A DNA stretch of 64,000 bases, from NCBI GenBank assembly GCA_018654605.1, contig JABILG010000016.1, positions 1 to 64,000 on the forward strand, written 5' to 3'. Each line of letters begins with the position of its first letter. The stretch's first letter is position 1. Source of the DNA: a bacterium (lineage in GTDB: Bacteria > Desulfobacterota_D > UBA1144). The notes beneath the pieces were generated by a model that made no database searches, was not told the origin of the DNA, and worked only from the letters and a program-made list of their open reading frames with translations. Below are positions 53,991 through 62,129 of this stretch, one piece after another. The position numbers and the translations under genes are program-made.

Positions 53991-54074
53991 ATGGCTAATT
54001 TAAACATTCTTTTATCTTCAAAAGGAAAAGATTCATGTTGTCTTAACTTTGCAAACTCTTGCTGTTGTGGCTAA
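53991..54074 (+). CDS. Cysteine-rich leader peptide of the cys operon
   Basis: A 27-codon frame with AGGAG (53979-53983) seven bases before its ATG. The peptide begins MANLNILLSSKGKDS and continues CCLNFANSCCCG: CC at codons 16-17 (TGT TGT) and CCC at codons 24-26 (TGC TGT TGT), just before the stop. Five cysteines among 27, in runs, directly upstream of sulfite reductase and sulfate activation genes, is the hallmark of a cysteine-codon attenuator. Cysteine-run leader peptides are known in mycobacteria; this one is not leaderless and follows a riboswitch. It lies 117 bases before cysI and is too short to be found by usual gene callers. Confidence 0.82.
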   Translation: MANLNILLSSKGKDSCCLNFANSCCCG

Positions 54075-54083
54075 TAAAAAATC

Positions 54084-54159
54084 AATCTAATTTGACACTT
54101 TGGATTAAAAATTTTATCAAAATTTGATAATTTTGTTCTTTCTAGTCTTGAATTAGATT
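54084..54159 (+). promoter_or_regulatory. Competing hairpins between leader peptide and cysI
   Basis: AATCTAA (54084-54090) can pair locally with TTGGATT (54100-54106) or, with one more base, with ATTAGATT (54152-54159) farther on; the two pairings exclude each other. Between them TTATCAAA-A-TTTGATAA (54114-54130) is a perfect AT-only palindrome followed by TTTTGTTCTTTCT, a weak terminator-like element. This is the layout expected of an attenuator responding to ribosome position on the leader peptide. All stems are AT-rich, so the folds need checking. Confidence 0.5.
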
Positions 54160-54191
54160 TGGACATTAATATTTAAATTATGGAGAGCAAG

Positions 54192-55883
54192 ATGAAGAAA
54201 GAAAAAAAAATAGTTAAGAATGAAGGGATAAAAGAATTTAGTGATGGATTAAGAGGTACAATTCAGGAAGAGCTGTCTAGCCAGGATTCTATTAAATTCT
54301 CTAGTGATAACGAGCAAGTACTAAAATTTCATGGAATCTATCAACAAGATGATAGGGACAAAAGAAAAGCCTTAATGAAAGCTCGCCTAGAAAAAGATTA
54401 CAGCTTCATGATTAGAACAAAAAATCCAGGCGGTGGAAATATAACTGCAGAGCAGTGGCTTGTAATGGATGATATTACAAACAAATGGTCAAATCCTACC
54501 CTTAGAATTACAACCCGAGAATGCTTTCAGTTTCATGGAATTGGCAAAAAAAACCTTAAGGAATTAGTTAAGACTTTAAATGAAAATCTTATAACTTCTT
54601 ATGGAGCTTGTGGTGACATAGTTAGAAATACTGTTGCGTCACCTATATCTGATATTAGAGAAGATTTCAGCTATGACGCACAGTCTTTAGCTAAGAAAAT
54701 TGATCAAGCCACATTAGCCAAATCAAGGGGATATTATGAAATATGGGTTGATGGCGAAAAAGTTTCAACTAAAGCAAATAGAGATAAAATCGAAGAAGAT
54801 TCTCTCTATAAAAAAACATACTTACCAAGAAAATTTAAAATAGGGATAGGCCACCAATCAGATAATTCAATTGATATATACACACAGGATATAGGGATAT
54901 TGCCTATAATTGACGGAGAAAATAAGTATTTTAATATCTTAGTAGGTGGTGGATTGGGTAGTCATCATAGACAAACACAAACCTTTCCTAGGCTAGCTGA
55001 TGAGCTCGGGATGTGCAAAGAAAGTGAGGTTCTAGAAGTTGTAAAAGGTATAATAGCAATCCAAAGAGACTACGGTGTAAGAACAGATAGGAAACAAGCA
55101 AGAATGAAATACCTATTAGAAGATTGGGGGGTAGAGAAGTTTAAGGTTGAATTAGAATCCAGAATAAATTTTAAACTAGAAAAATATATTAAAAAATCGG
55201 TAGTAAGAATAGAAAACTACTATGGATGGCATAAACAAAAACAAAAAAACAAATTCTATTGCGGAATATTTATCGAAAATGGTCGAATAAAAGATACAGA
55301 AACAGTGAAACTAAAATCAGGGCTAGCTGAAATAATTAAAAAATATAATATTGAGACTAGGCTCACTGCAACACAAGACTTAATTCTAGTAAATATTAAC
55401 AAAGAAGATGTAGAAGGTGTAAGTAGCCTATTAAAAGAAAATAATATTGATACAAATGAGAAATACTCTAATTTAAGATTGGCGTCCATGGCATGCCCTG
55501 CACTTCCAACATGTAGCCTCGCAGTTGCAGAAGCTGAAAGATTCCTGCCTTCTCTCATAGATCAGCTGGACCTTAGAGGATTTGGTAATGAGAAAATAAA
55601 AATTAGAATGAGCGGGTGTCCTAACTCCTGCTCTAGGCCTCCGGTCTCAGAAATTGGACTAATTGGTGCAACAGCTAATAAATATAATATTTACTTAGGT
55701 GGAGATTTCTATGGGACAAGGCTTAATAGATTATTTTTAGAGCTTGTGGATGATGAAGAGCTTGCCGATAAAATATCAAAATTAATTAACTATTGGAAAG
55801 AAAATAGAAAAAATCAGAATCAAGCATTTGGTGACTTTTGTAATATTGAGGACTTTGAAGTTCTGAGGAGAGTTGTCGTATAA
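54192..55883 (+). CDS. cysI: Sulfite reductase hemoprotein subunit (CysI/SiR type)
   Basis: 563 residues from ATG 54192, chosen because GGAGAG precedes it by four bases; ATG 54180 has none. HGIYQQDDRDKRKALMKARL near residue 50 and RTKNPGG, then TTRECFQFHGIG near 104 and YGACGDIVRN near 138, match CysI. The siroheme/4Fe-4S cysteines are in ACPALPTCSLA (C-x5-C) and SGCPNSCSRP (C-x3-C) near 430-480. It reduces sulfite to sulfide. No CysJ flavoprotein is nearby, so a ferredoxin-type donor is likely. First gene of the cys operon, one base from cysD. Confidence 0.93.
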   Translation: MKKEKKIVKNEGIKEFSDGLRGTIQEELSSQDSIKFSSDNEQVLKFHGIYQQDDRDKRKALMKARLEKDYSFMIRTKNPGGGNITAEQWLVMDDITNKWSNPTLRITTRECFQFHGIGKKNLKELVKTLNENLITSYGACGDIVRNTVASPISDIREDFSYDAQSLAKKIDQATLAKSRGYYEIWVDGEKVSTKANRDKIEEDSLYKKTYLPRKFKIGIGHQSDNSIDIYTQDIGILPIIDGENKYFNILVGGGLGSHHRQTQTFPRLADELGMCKESEVLEVVKGIIAIQRDYGVRTDRKQARMKYLLEDWGVEKFKVELESRINFKLEKYIKKSVVRIENYYGWHKQKQKNKFYCGIFIENGRIKDTETVKLKSGLAEIIKKYNIETRLTATQDLILVNINKEDVEGVSSLLKENNIDTNEKYSNLRLASMACPALPTCSLAVAEAERFLPSLIDQLDLRGFGNEKIKIRMSGCPNSCSRPPVSEIGLIGATANKYNIYLGGDFYGTRLNRLFLELVDDEELADKISKLINYWKENRKNQNQAFGDFCNIEDFEVLRRVVV

Positions 55884-56768
55884 ATGAAAAAAAATATATA
55901 TCTAAAAGAATTAGAAAGCGAGGCAATCTTTATTCTTAGAGAGGTTGTCGCAGAATTTAAGAATCCTGTAATGCTTTATTCTGTAGGTAAAGATTCAAGT
56001 GTGATGCTTCATCTTGCTAGAAAGGCTTTCTTCCCATCAAAGATTCCTTTCCCGTTGCTCCATGTAGATACAGGATATAAATTTAGAGAGATGTATGAAT
56101 TCAGAGATTCATTTACTAAAGAAATTGGTGCAAATTTAATTGTATACAGGAATGAAGAAGCCATACAAAAAGGCTTTCACCCTTCAAAGAATGGAATTGC
56201 AAAATGCTGTGGAGCATTAAAAACTCAGGCTCTGCTCGATGCGCTTAGTAAATATAATTTTAATGCAGCAATAGGTGGTGCAAGAAGAGATGAAGAAAAA
56301 TCTCGAGCCAAAGAAAGAATTTTTTCTTTCCGTGACTCTTTTGGTCAATGGAATCCTAAGTCACAAAAACCAGAATTATGGAACATTTTTAACGGAGAAA
56401 TTGATGAAGAAGAGTCTGTAAGAATTTTCCCTTTATCTAGTTGGACAGAAACTGATATTTGGAACTATATTAAGCATGAAGGAATAAAAATTACTCCTTT
56501 ATATTTTGCAAGAAATAGAAATATGATAATCCAAGATAACAGCCTAGTCCCTTCAGACGATATCAACAACCAAGGCTCAACTAAAGTTAAATCTAGATTT
56601 AGATCTCTCGGATGTATGCCATGTACAGGTGCTATTAGATCTGATGCAACTGATATCGACATGATAATTGAAGAAACTATTAAAGCAAAAAGAAGCGAGC
56701 GGGAGACCAGAATCATTGATCACGGTTCTAATTCTATGGAAGATAAAAAGAGGGAAGGTTACTTTTAA
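55884..56768 (+). CDS. cysD: Sulfate adenylyltransferase subunit 2
   Basis: 294 residues, directly after the cysI stop. The PP-loop YSVGKDSSVMLHLARKAF near residue 33 and the segments HVDTGYKFREMYEFRD and RRDEEKSRAKERIFSFRD are standard CysD. With CysN it forms the heterodimeric ATP sulfurylase that makes adenosine 5'-phosphosulfate using ATP and GTP. The 3' end is one base before cysN. Confidence 0.96.
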   Translation: MKKNIYLKELESEAIFILREVVAEFKNPVMLYSVGKDSSVMLHLARKAFFPSKIPFPLLHVDTGYKFREMYEFRDSFTKEIGANLIVYRNEEAIQKGFHPSKNGIAKCCGALKTQALLDALSKYNFNAAIGGARRDEEKSRAKERIFSFRDSFGQWNPKSQKPELWNIFNGEIDEEESVRIFPLSSWTETDIWNYIKHEGIKITPLYFARNRNMIIQDNSLVPSDDINNQGSTKVKSRFRSLGCMPCTGAIRSDATDIDMIIEETIKAKRSERETRIIDHGSNSMEDKKREGYF

Positions 56769-56769
56769 T

Positions 56770-58023
56770 ATGAGTGATTCAATCGAAATTTTAAGATTTG
56801 CTACAGCAGGAAGTGTCGATGATGGTAAATCAACACTTATAGGAAGATTATTGTATGATTCAAAAGGCATATTCCTTGATCAACTAGAAACATTAGAAAA
56901 TGACTCAAAATCTAAGAACCTAAAAGAAATAGATCTTGCCCACCTGACAGATGGACTTAAAGATGAGCGAGAGCAAGGAATTACAATTGATGTAGCATAT
57001 AGATATTTTTCAACCCCTAAAAGAAAATTCATAATTGCAGATACCCCTGGTCATGAAGAATATACACGCAATATGTTTACTGGCGCTAGCAACTCTAGCT
57101 TGGCAATTATATTGATTGACTCGAGAAAAGGTGTATTAACTCAATCCAAGCGTCATCTTTATATAAGTTACCTTCTAGGTATAAAGAATATAATTGTTGC
57201 TATAAATAAAATGGACCTTGTCGATTACAGTAGAGAAGTATTTACAAATATAAGGGAGGACTTTTTAAAATTATCTGATGATTTATCAGTCAATTCGATT
57301 AACTTTATACCTATATCTGCTCTAAAAGGAGACATGATTGTAGATAGAGGAGTCAACCTCCCTTGGTACAAAGGGGAAACATTAATTCACATACTTGAGA
57401 ATACTAAAATATACCCCGAAGAAGATTTTAGTAGATCTTGTTTTCCTGTTCAACTCGTATCAAGAGTAGACAATGAAGAAGTTAAAGATTTTCGTGGTTA
57501 TATGGGAATGGTTACATCAGGAAAATTTAAAATTGGCGACAATATTAAGATTTTGCCAGGTAAAAAAGAATCAAAGATAGAGAATATAATTGTATCCGGA
57601 GAATATAGTCAAGAGATAGATAAGAGCCAATCTGGAACATTGCTATTAAAAGATGAGCTAGAAATCTCTCGTGGGGACGTAATTGCGTCTTTGGACTATG
57701 AATTAAAGATTAATCAGACAATATTGTCTCAAATCTGCTGGATGGGAGAGGAAGGGCTTAAATTAAAGACAAAATACATAATGAAGCATTCCAATAAGAA
57801 CTCAAAAATTATAATCAATAAAGTACTAAACAAGATAAACATTGAGTCGCTGAAAGAATTAGAATCCGATGAACCATTTCAGATGAACGATATTGGCCAG
57901 GTCGAGATAAAAATCCAAAATAACATCGTCTATGATACATATGAATCAAACAAGCAACTTGGTTCTTTTATCATTATCGATATTGAATCAAACAATACTG
58001 TCGCTGCAGGAATTATAAAGTAA
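56770..58023 (+). CDS. cysN: Sulfate adenylyltransferase subunit 1 (GTPase)
   Basis: 417 residues from ATG 56770 (MSDSIEILRFATAG). GTPase motifs: GSVDDGKSTLIGRLL near residue 15, the effector-region DEREQGITIDVAYRYF, DTPGHEEYTRN near 89, and NKMDLVDY near 145. It is the EF-Tu-like GTPase partner of CysD. It is shorter than CysN-CysC fusions and has no APS kinase domain, and no separate cysC is in the window. It overlaps the downstream permease by one base. Confidence 0.95.
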   Translation: MSDSIEILRFATAGSVDDGKSTLIGRLLYDSKGIFLDQLETLENDSKSKNLKEIDLAHLTDGLKDEREQGITIDVAYRYFSTPKRKFIIADTPGHEEYTRNMFTGASNSSLAIILIDSRKGVLTQSKRHLYISYLLGIKNIIVAINKMDLVDYSREVFTNIREDFLKLSDDLSVNSINFIPISALKGDMIVDRGVNLPWYKGETLIHILENTKIYPEEDFSRSCFPVQLVSRVDNEEVKDFRGYMGMVTSGKFKIGDNIKILPGKKESKIENIIVSGEYSQEIDKSQSGTLLLKDELEISRGDVIASLDYELKINQTILSQICWMGEEGLKLKTKYIMKHSNKNSKIIINKVLNKINIESLKELESDEPFQMNDIGQVEIKIQNNIVYDTYESNKQLGSFIIIDIESNNTVAAGIIK

Positions 58024-59006
58024 TGGAAATTGCGCTTATATCTTTTTTAAGTCTAATACTAGCGTTTAATATAGGAGCAAATAATGCTGCATCGTCTATG
58101 TCGACAGTGTATGGCGCAAAAATGCTTTCAAAACTGGGTACAGTCTCACTAGTTTTTATATTTGTATTCCTTGGGGCTTCCTTAGGAGGAGAAAAAGTTG
58201 TTACCACCGTTGGAAAGAACTTGCTTAATATAGATTTCCTTAATTTAAAATCAAACCTAATTTATCTAGTTCTAATCATTCCAATAATTTCTATATTAGT
58301 AGCAAATAAATCAAAAGTACCTATTGCTACTACCCATATAGTTGTTTGTACTATATTCGGCATAGGATTAAGCTTAAATTCTCTAAACGTAACTAAGGCT
58401 GCTGAAATAATAGGTTGGTGGCTAATTACGCCTATAGCAATATGGCTTGTAAATTATCTAATTGGAAAGTATGTATATTTTGAAATTGTCGACAAGCTAA
58501 TAAGTATGGATGGACGAAAAACTCAGAGGATATCTTTTTCTTTAAAATTTTTATTGATATCTTCTGCCTGCTTTCTGGCTCTTTTTGCAGGTGCAAACAA
58601 TGCTGCCAATGCTGCTGCCCCTATTGTAGGGCTCAATGTGATAACAGCGGAAGATGCAGCACTTATATCCGGCTTTTTCATGGCATTAGGAGCTTTAATC
58701 TTTGGTGGAGCTATTATGGAGAATATAGCAACCAAGATAACTTCTCTTTCAATAATAAGAGCGATTTCTGTTAATTTTACTAGCGGTTCTTTCCTTGCAT
58801 TTGCTTCCTTCTATGGGATTCCTATTTCTATGGCAGAAATAATCACATCAGGAATAATTGGTTTTTCTTGTTCAACTTCAGGATTCAAGAAGACATTTAG
58901 AAAAAAAAGCGTAGCTCAGATTGTAACATTTTGGATTCTCGCTCCAATTATTTGTATTGTAATATCATATTTTACGACCAACCTTATACTTGGAGAAATA
59001 AAATGA
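58023..59006 (+). CDS. PiT-family permease, probable sulfate permease CysP
   Basis: 327 residues, about nine membrane segments. Two PiT repeats carry NIGANNAASSMSTVYGAK near residue 17 and LFAGANNAANAAAPIVG near 190. True phosphate transporters usually have G-A-N-D; the Asn seen here at both positions occurs in the sulfate permease CysP of Bacillus. Its place inside the sulfate assimilation operon supports sulfate as substrate. Overlaps cysH by four bases (ATGA). Confidence 0.85.
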   Translation: MEIALISFLSLILAFNIGANNAASSMSTVYGAKMLSKLGTVSLVFIFVFLGASLGGEKVVTTVGKNLLNIDFLNLKSNLIYLVLIIPIISILVANKSKVPIATTHIVVCTIFGIGLSLNSLNVTKAAEIIGWWLITPIAIWLVNYLIGKYVYFEIVDKLISMDGRKTQRISFSLKFLLISSACFLALFAGANNAANAAAPIVGLNVITAEDAALISGFFMALGALIFGGAIMENIATKITSLSIIRAISVNFTSGSFLAFASFYGIPISMAEIITSGIIGFSCSTSGFKKTFRKKSVAQIVTFWILAPIICIVISYFTTNLILGEIK

Positions 59007-59626
59007 ACAAAAACATAGGGCTAAGTTCCTTAAACACTGACCTTAAAAAGAAGGCTCCTATAGATATAATTAGATGGGGGCTAAAAAAGAGTAAGAATCC
59101 AATCGTGACCACAAATTTTAGACCTTATGAGGCCGCCATATTGCATCTGGTAATTCAAGCCAAACCAGACACCAAAGTCATATGGTGCGATACAGGTTAT
59201 AACACTAAAGCAACTTACCTTTTTGCCGAAAAAATTATATCTGAACTAAAACTCAACATACTTTTATATGTTCCGAGACAAACGAAAGAATATCGATCCA
59301 TCTTTATGGGTGATATTCCGGGGGTTATGGATCCTAAACATAAAGAATTTACTGATCAAGTTAAGCTAGAACCATTTAGAAGAGCAATGTCAGAAATAGG
59401 CCCTGATCTGTGGATTACAAATCTTAGGAAGGGTCAAACACAATTTAGAGATAGTATAGACATAGCAAGTAAAACTAAAGATGGCTTATTAAAGCTTAGT
59501 CCTTTTTATTATTGGTCAGACAAAGATTTAGATGTTTACATGAAAGAGCATAAACTAAAAAATGAGTTTGATTATTTTGATCCTACGAAAGTTGAAGAGA
59601 AAAGAGAATGTGGGCTGCATGATTAA
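59003..59626 (+). CDS. cysH: Phosphoadenylyl-sulfate (or adenylyl-sulfate) reductase
   Basis: 207 residues from ATG 59003. VTTNFRPYEAAILHLV near residue 36 is a modified P-loop-like PP-loop, IWCDTGYNTKATY near 62 binds nucleotide, and the C-terminal RECGLHD has the catalytic cysteine. Only two cysteines occur in the whole protein, so the CC...C-x2-C iron-sulfur motif of APS reductases is absent. This favours PAPS as substrate, but no APS kinase is in the operon. Last gene of the operon. Confidence 0.88.
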   Translation: MNKNIGLSSLNTDLKKKAPIDIIRWGLKKSKNPIVTTNFRPYEAAILHLVIQAKPDTKVIWCDTGYNTKATYLFAEKIISELKLNILLYVPRQTKEYRSIFMGDIPGVMDPKHKEFTDQVKLEPFRRAMSEIGPDLWITNLRKGQTQFRDSIDIASKTKDGLLKLSPFYYWSDKDLDVYMKEHKLKNEFDYFDPTKVEEKRECGLHD

Positions 59627-59652
59627 TGAAGTAAAAAGGGCGAAAAAAAAGA

Positions 59653-59715
59653 TTGAGTTTTAGTGCTAATCTCTTAGCTTTCTACGTGAGACAAACAACT
59701 TTATCTCTAACTCAA
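59653..59715. other. Possible structured element or terminator after cysH
   Basis: TTGAGTT (59653-59659) and AACTCAA (59709-59715) can close a region with an inner hairpin GCTAA-tctc-TTAGC (59665-59678) and a weaker GAGA/TCTC stem (59688-59691 with 59704-59707), giving a three-way junction. Read on the minus strand the element ends in a run of eight U, so it may terminate the transcript of the gene at 59763-60731. The stems are AT-rich and short. Confidence 0.4.
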
Positions 59716-59762
59716 CCTGATGAATATAAACTACACAATAAAAAGCTTTTTGTCAATGATTT

Positions 59763-60731
59763 TTAAATTCCTTTTGCTTCTGACAATTCTTCAGGAACAA
59801 ATATAGACCCTATAGGCAACAGAATAGCATCACCTAGAACTGTTATAACTCTAAAAATTAGTATTCCAATAGTCGGGTCGTCTGGTCCATATATTGGGGA
59901 TAGTAGTGCGATAACTATAAATTCCCTTATACCAATTCCGCCAGGTGCTCCAGGTATAATAAACATTCCAAGCCATGTGATTGTAAAAAGTGAGACCACA
60001 TAAAGAAAGCCTATATCCATACCCAGCAAGCTTGAAAAGACAAAGAATTCTACTGTGCCCATTCCAAGAAAGAAACAAACTAATAGAAGAGAAAGTCTAA
60101 TTATCCTCATTAAGTTTTCTGAGGAAAAAGCTGATTTATAATTTTTTAGAGCCCTTACTAGATAAAAAGCTATGGCCAAAGCACCAAATATTAAGATTCC
60201 AAAGGAAAATCCTTTAACTTTTCCACCTGAGAAATCTCTTATCTTAGCAACTAGCTCGTCAGAAAGTGAGAAGTTTCCTGTATAGACCGATATTAATACT
60301 ATTACAAGTCCTATAAGTACCATAAAAACTATTTCGAGAAAATAACTTTGTACCACATTCGCCTTGGAAGGGCCAAGCTTCGTAGCAAAATATATTCTAG
60401 CAATAACATGCATTAAATTAGAAGGTATATATTTATAGATTTGAGTCTTAGTATAAATTCCTATTACTCTCCATCTAGGTAAAGCAGAACCATGAAGGAG
60501 TTCTAACATATATCTCCAACCAGTAGCCAAGAAACACATTAAAACCACATAAATTGCAATAAAAAGGAGCAATAGAGGAATCCATGAATAGCTTAATTTT
60601 TGCTTTGCGGCTTCAAGGTCAATATTCACAACATAACGATATACAAAATACAAGGCTGCAAGGCTAACCAAGTATCCAAGTACTTCAATTATTTTCTTTT
60701 TTATTGGTTTTTTAGACTCATTTCCGCTCAA
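59763..60731 (-). CDS. UPF0104/LPG synthase TM-domain family protein
   Basis: 322 residues, about eight membrane helices. The FLATGWRYMLELL segment near residue 65, SNLMHVIARIYFATKLG near 108 and the C-terminal FIIPGAPGGIGIREFIVI near 260 match the UPF0104 family related to lysylphosphatidylglycerol synthase membrane domains and to LPS-modifying flippases. Role here unknown; probably lipid or glycolipid translocation. Confidence 0.78.
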   Translation of the reverse strand: MSGNESKKPIKKKIIEVLGYLVSLAALYFVYRYVVNIDLEAAKQKLSYSWIPLLLLFIAIYVVLMCFLATGWRYMLELLHGSALPRWRVIGIYTKTQIYKYIPSNLMHVIARIYFATKLGPSKANVVQSYFLEIVFMVLIGLVIVLISVYTGNFSLSDELVAKIRDFSGGKVKGFSFGILIFGALAIAFYLVRALKNYKSAFSSENLMRIIRLSLLLVCFFLGMGTVEFFVFSSLLGMDIGFLYVVSLFTITWLGMFIIPGAPGGIGIREFIVIALLSPIYGPDDPTIGILIFRVITVLGDAILLPIGSIFVPEELSEAKGI

Positions 60732-60830
60732 TATCCGACTCCCAACTAAGATTAACTATATGATAAAAGTAAATGTTTAATATATACTACTATAAAGACA
60801 GATTAAATTACAATTAGTTTTTGGTTTTAT

Positions 60831-61400
60831 ATGATTTTAAATTTGATATCATCATTATTCTTTAGCAATAAGATATATATGGCTGCTTCCCTTAATAGGC
60901 ACTATATACAAGGAAGCAGAGCTTTATGTATTGTCCTGTTGGCCACTCTACTTGATGACTTTGCATATTATATGTTTGACAATAAATATTCTTTATCAAA
61001 CTTCAGTTCTATCTTTTATTTTAGCGAAATTATTATTAGTTGTTTTACACTATGTCTTCTTGGAAGAATTTTCGGAGGTTCGCCTAAACAATTATCATTT
61101 AGTTCGGTGTTTAAGGCCTTCAGCTTTACACTATCTCCAGTAATTTTTGGTTCACTTGTATTAATTCTTCTTTCTTCATTAACGAATCTAAATGTTGAAT
61201 ATTATAATCAAGTAAAACTTGGGGCATACTTGATTATTACAGTCTGGATGTGGTTATGTCAGTTTATATTTATCTCAACGTATTTTGACAGAATCACCGG
61301 TTTAAGTAAGTTGATAATGTTCATCTTAAATATAGGCATTTATTTAGGGATGGATAAGTTTAAGAAATTCTTCTATCTCTTTTTTTCTGGGCTCCAATAG
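60831..61400 (+). CDS. Yip1-like membrane protein (tentative)
   Basis: 189 residues, about five membrane helices. The sequence YIQGSRALCIVLLATLLDDF and the later FKAFSFTLSPVIFGSLVLILL recall the Yip1/DUF1282 pattern, but the resemblance is weak. Its last 28 bases overlap the convergent orphan gene. Function unknown. Confidence 0.6.
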   Translation: MILNLISSLFFSNKIYMAASLNRHYIQGSRALCIVLLATLLDDFAYYMFDNKYSLSNFSSIFYFSEIIISCFTLCLLGRIFGGSPKQLSFSSVFKAFSFTLSPVIFGSLVLILLSSLTNLNVEYYNQVKLGAYLIITVWMWLCQFIFISTYFDRITGLSKLIMFILNIGIYLGMDKFKKFFYLFFSGLQ

Positions 61401-62128
61401 TCTACGATTTGGAAAGTATCAACAATATATTCAAGTCTAAAACAAAATACTTTAGCATCTTTATAGATCTCCTCAGCAATAAATGGGGTCAAAAAAATAT
61501 CAGTTTTATCATTTTTATTCTTAGGTAGCATATTGTGGGTTTTTGATATCACTTGTGCTGCAATACTTTCATAATTAGAAAACCCAGTATTTAAATCAGA
61601 TATTGAATACTTGGTCTCAAGCTCCAATTTTAAATCGCCACCTAAAATCTTTACCTGTTCTATCTTACGGATTATTTTTTCAAAATTCTCAACCAACCTG
61701 AAGCATCTCCTTGGTGGGTGAACCTCAAATGAGAAATAAGAGTCTTCCTTAATATACTTGTGAACAAATCCTGAATCATAATGAAAAGAGTTAGATAGAT
61801 CTCTATACCTACTTAACGCAATACCTATATTTCTAAGAAGCTGGGATAAGATCTCTGAATCTATAACTTTATTAGATTTAACTAGCAAGCTCCTCCACCA
61901 ATTTACCGTCTCTACACAAAAGGGATCCATTATGACGTTCGGATCTGCCTCAATTGACCAAAAAAGATACTTTGGCTTCTTAGTAATAAGAAATCTATTT
62001 ACCAATAAATGTCTAGAGAAGCAAGTGCCTGTTTCAAGTGTTGGAGGGAAGAAAGAAAAATTATCTTGATATTTATATTTATTTTGTAATGATTCAAAGC
62101 TTCTATATTCTAAGATCTTAGTCACCAA
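61373..62128 (-). CDS. Unknown protein (orphan 1 of a pair)
   Basis: 251 residues, mostly soluble, without membrane helices or signal peptide. I recognise no family. Features: aromatic-rich N-terminus (FSFFPPTLETGTCFSRHL), SIEADPNVIMDPFCVETVNWWRSL near residue 58, and HPPRRCFRLVENF near 138. Two genes, this and the next, are separated by one base on the same strand and are likely co-expressed. Confidence 0.6.
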   Translation of the reverse strand: MVTKILEYRSFESLQNKYKYQDNFSFFPPTLETGTCFSRHLLVNRFLITKKPKYLFWSIEADPNVIMDPFCVETVNWWRSLLVKSNKVIDSEILSQLLRNIGIALSRYRDLSNSFHYDSGFVHKYIKEDSYFSFEVHPPRRCFRLVENFEKIIRKIEQVKILGGDLKLELETKYSISDLNTGFSNYESIAAQVISKTHNMLPKNKNDKTDIFLTPFIAEEIYKDAKVFCFRLEYIVDTFQIVDYWSPEKKR

Positions 62129-62129
62129 C

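Noticed and set aside
59717..59723. CTGATGA, the first core block of a hammerhead ribozyme
   Set aside because: No GAAA core block or matching stems II and III follow within a suitable distance.
59740..59751. AAAAAGCTTTTT as an intrinsic terminator
   Set aside because: It is a palindrome with no room for a loop and too little G+C to form a stable hairpin.
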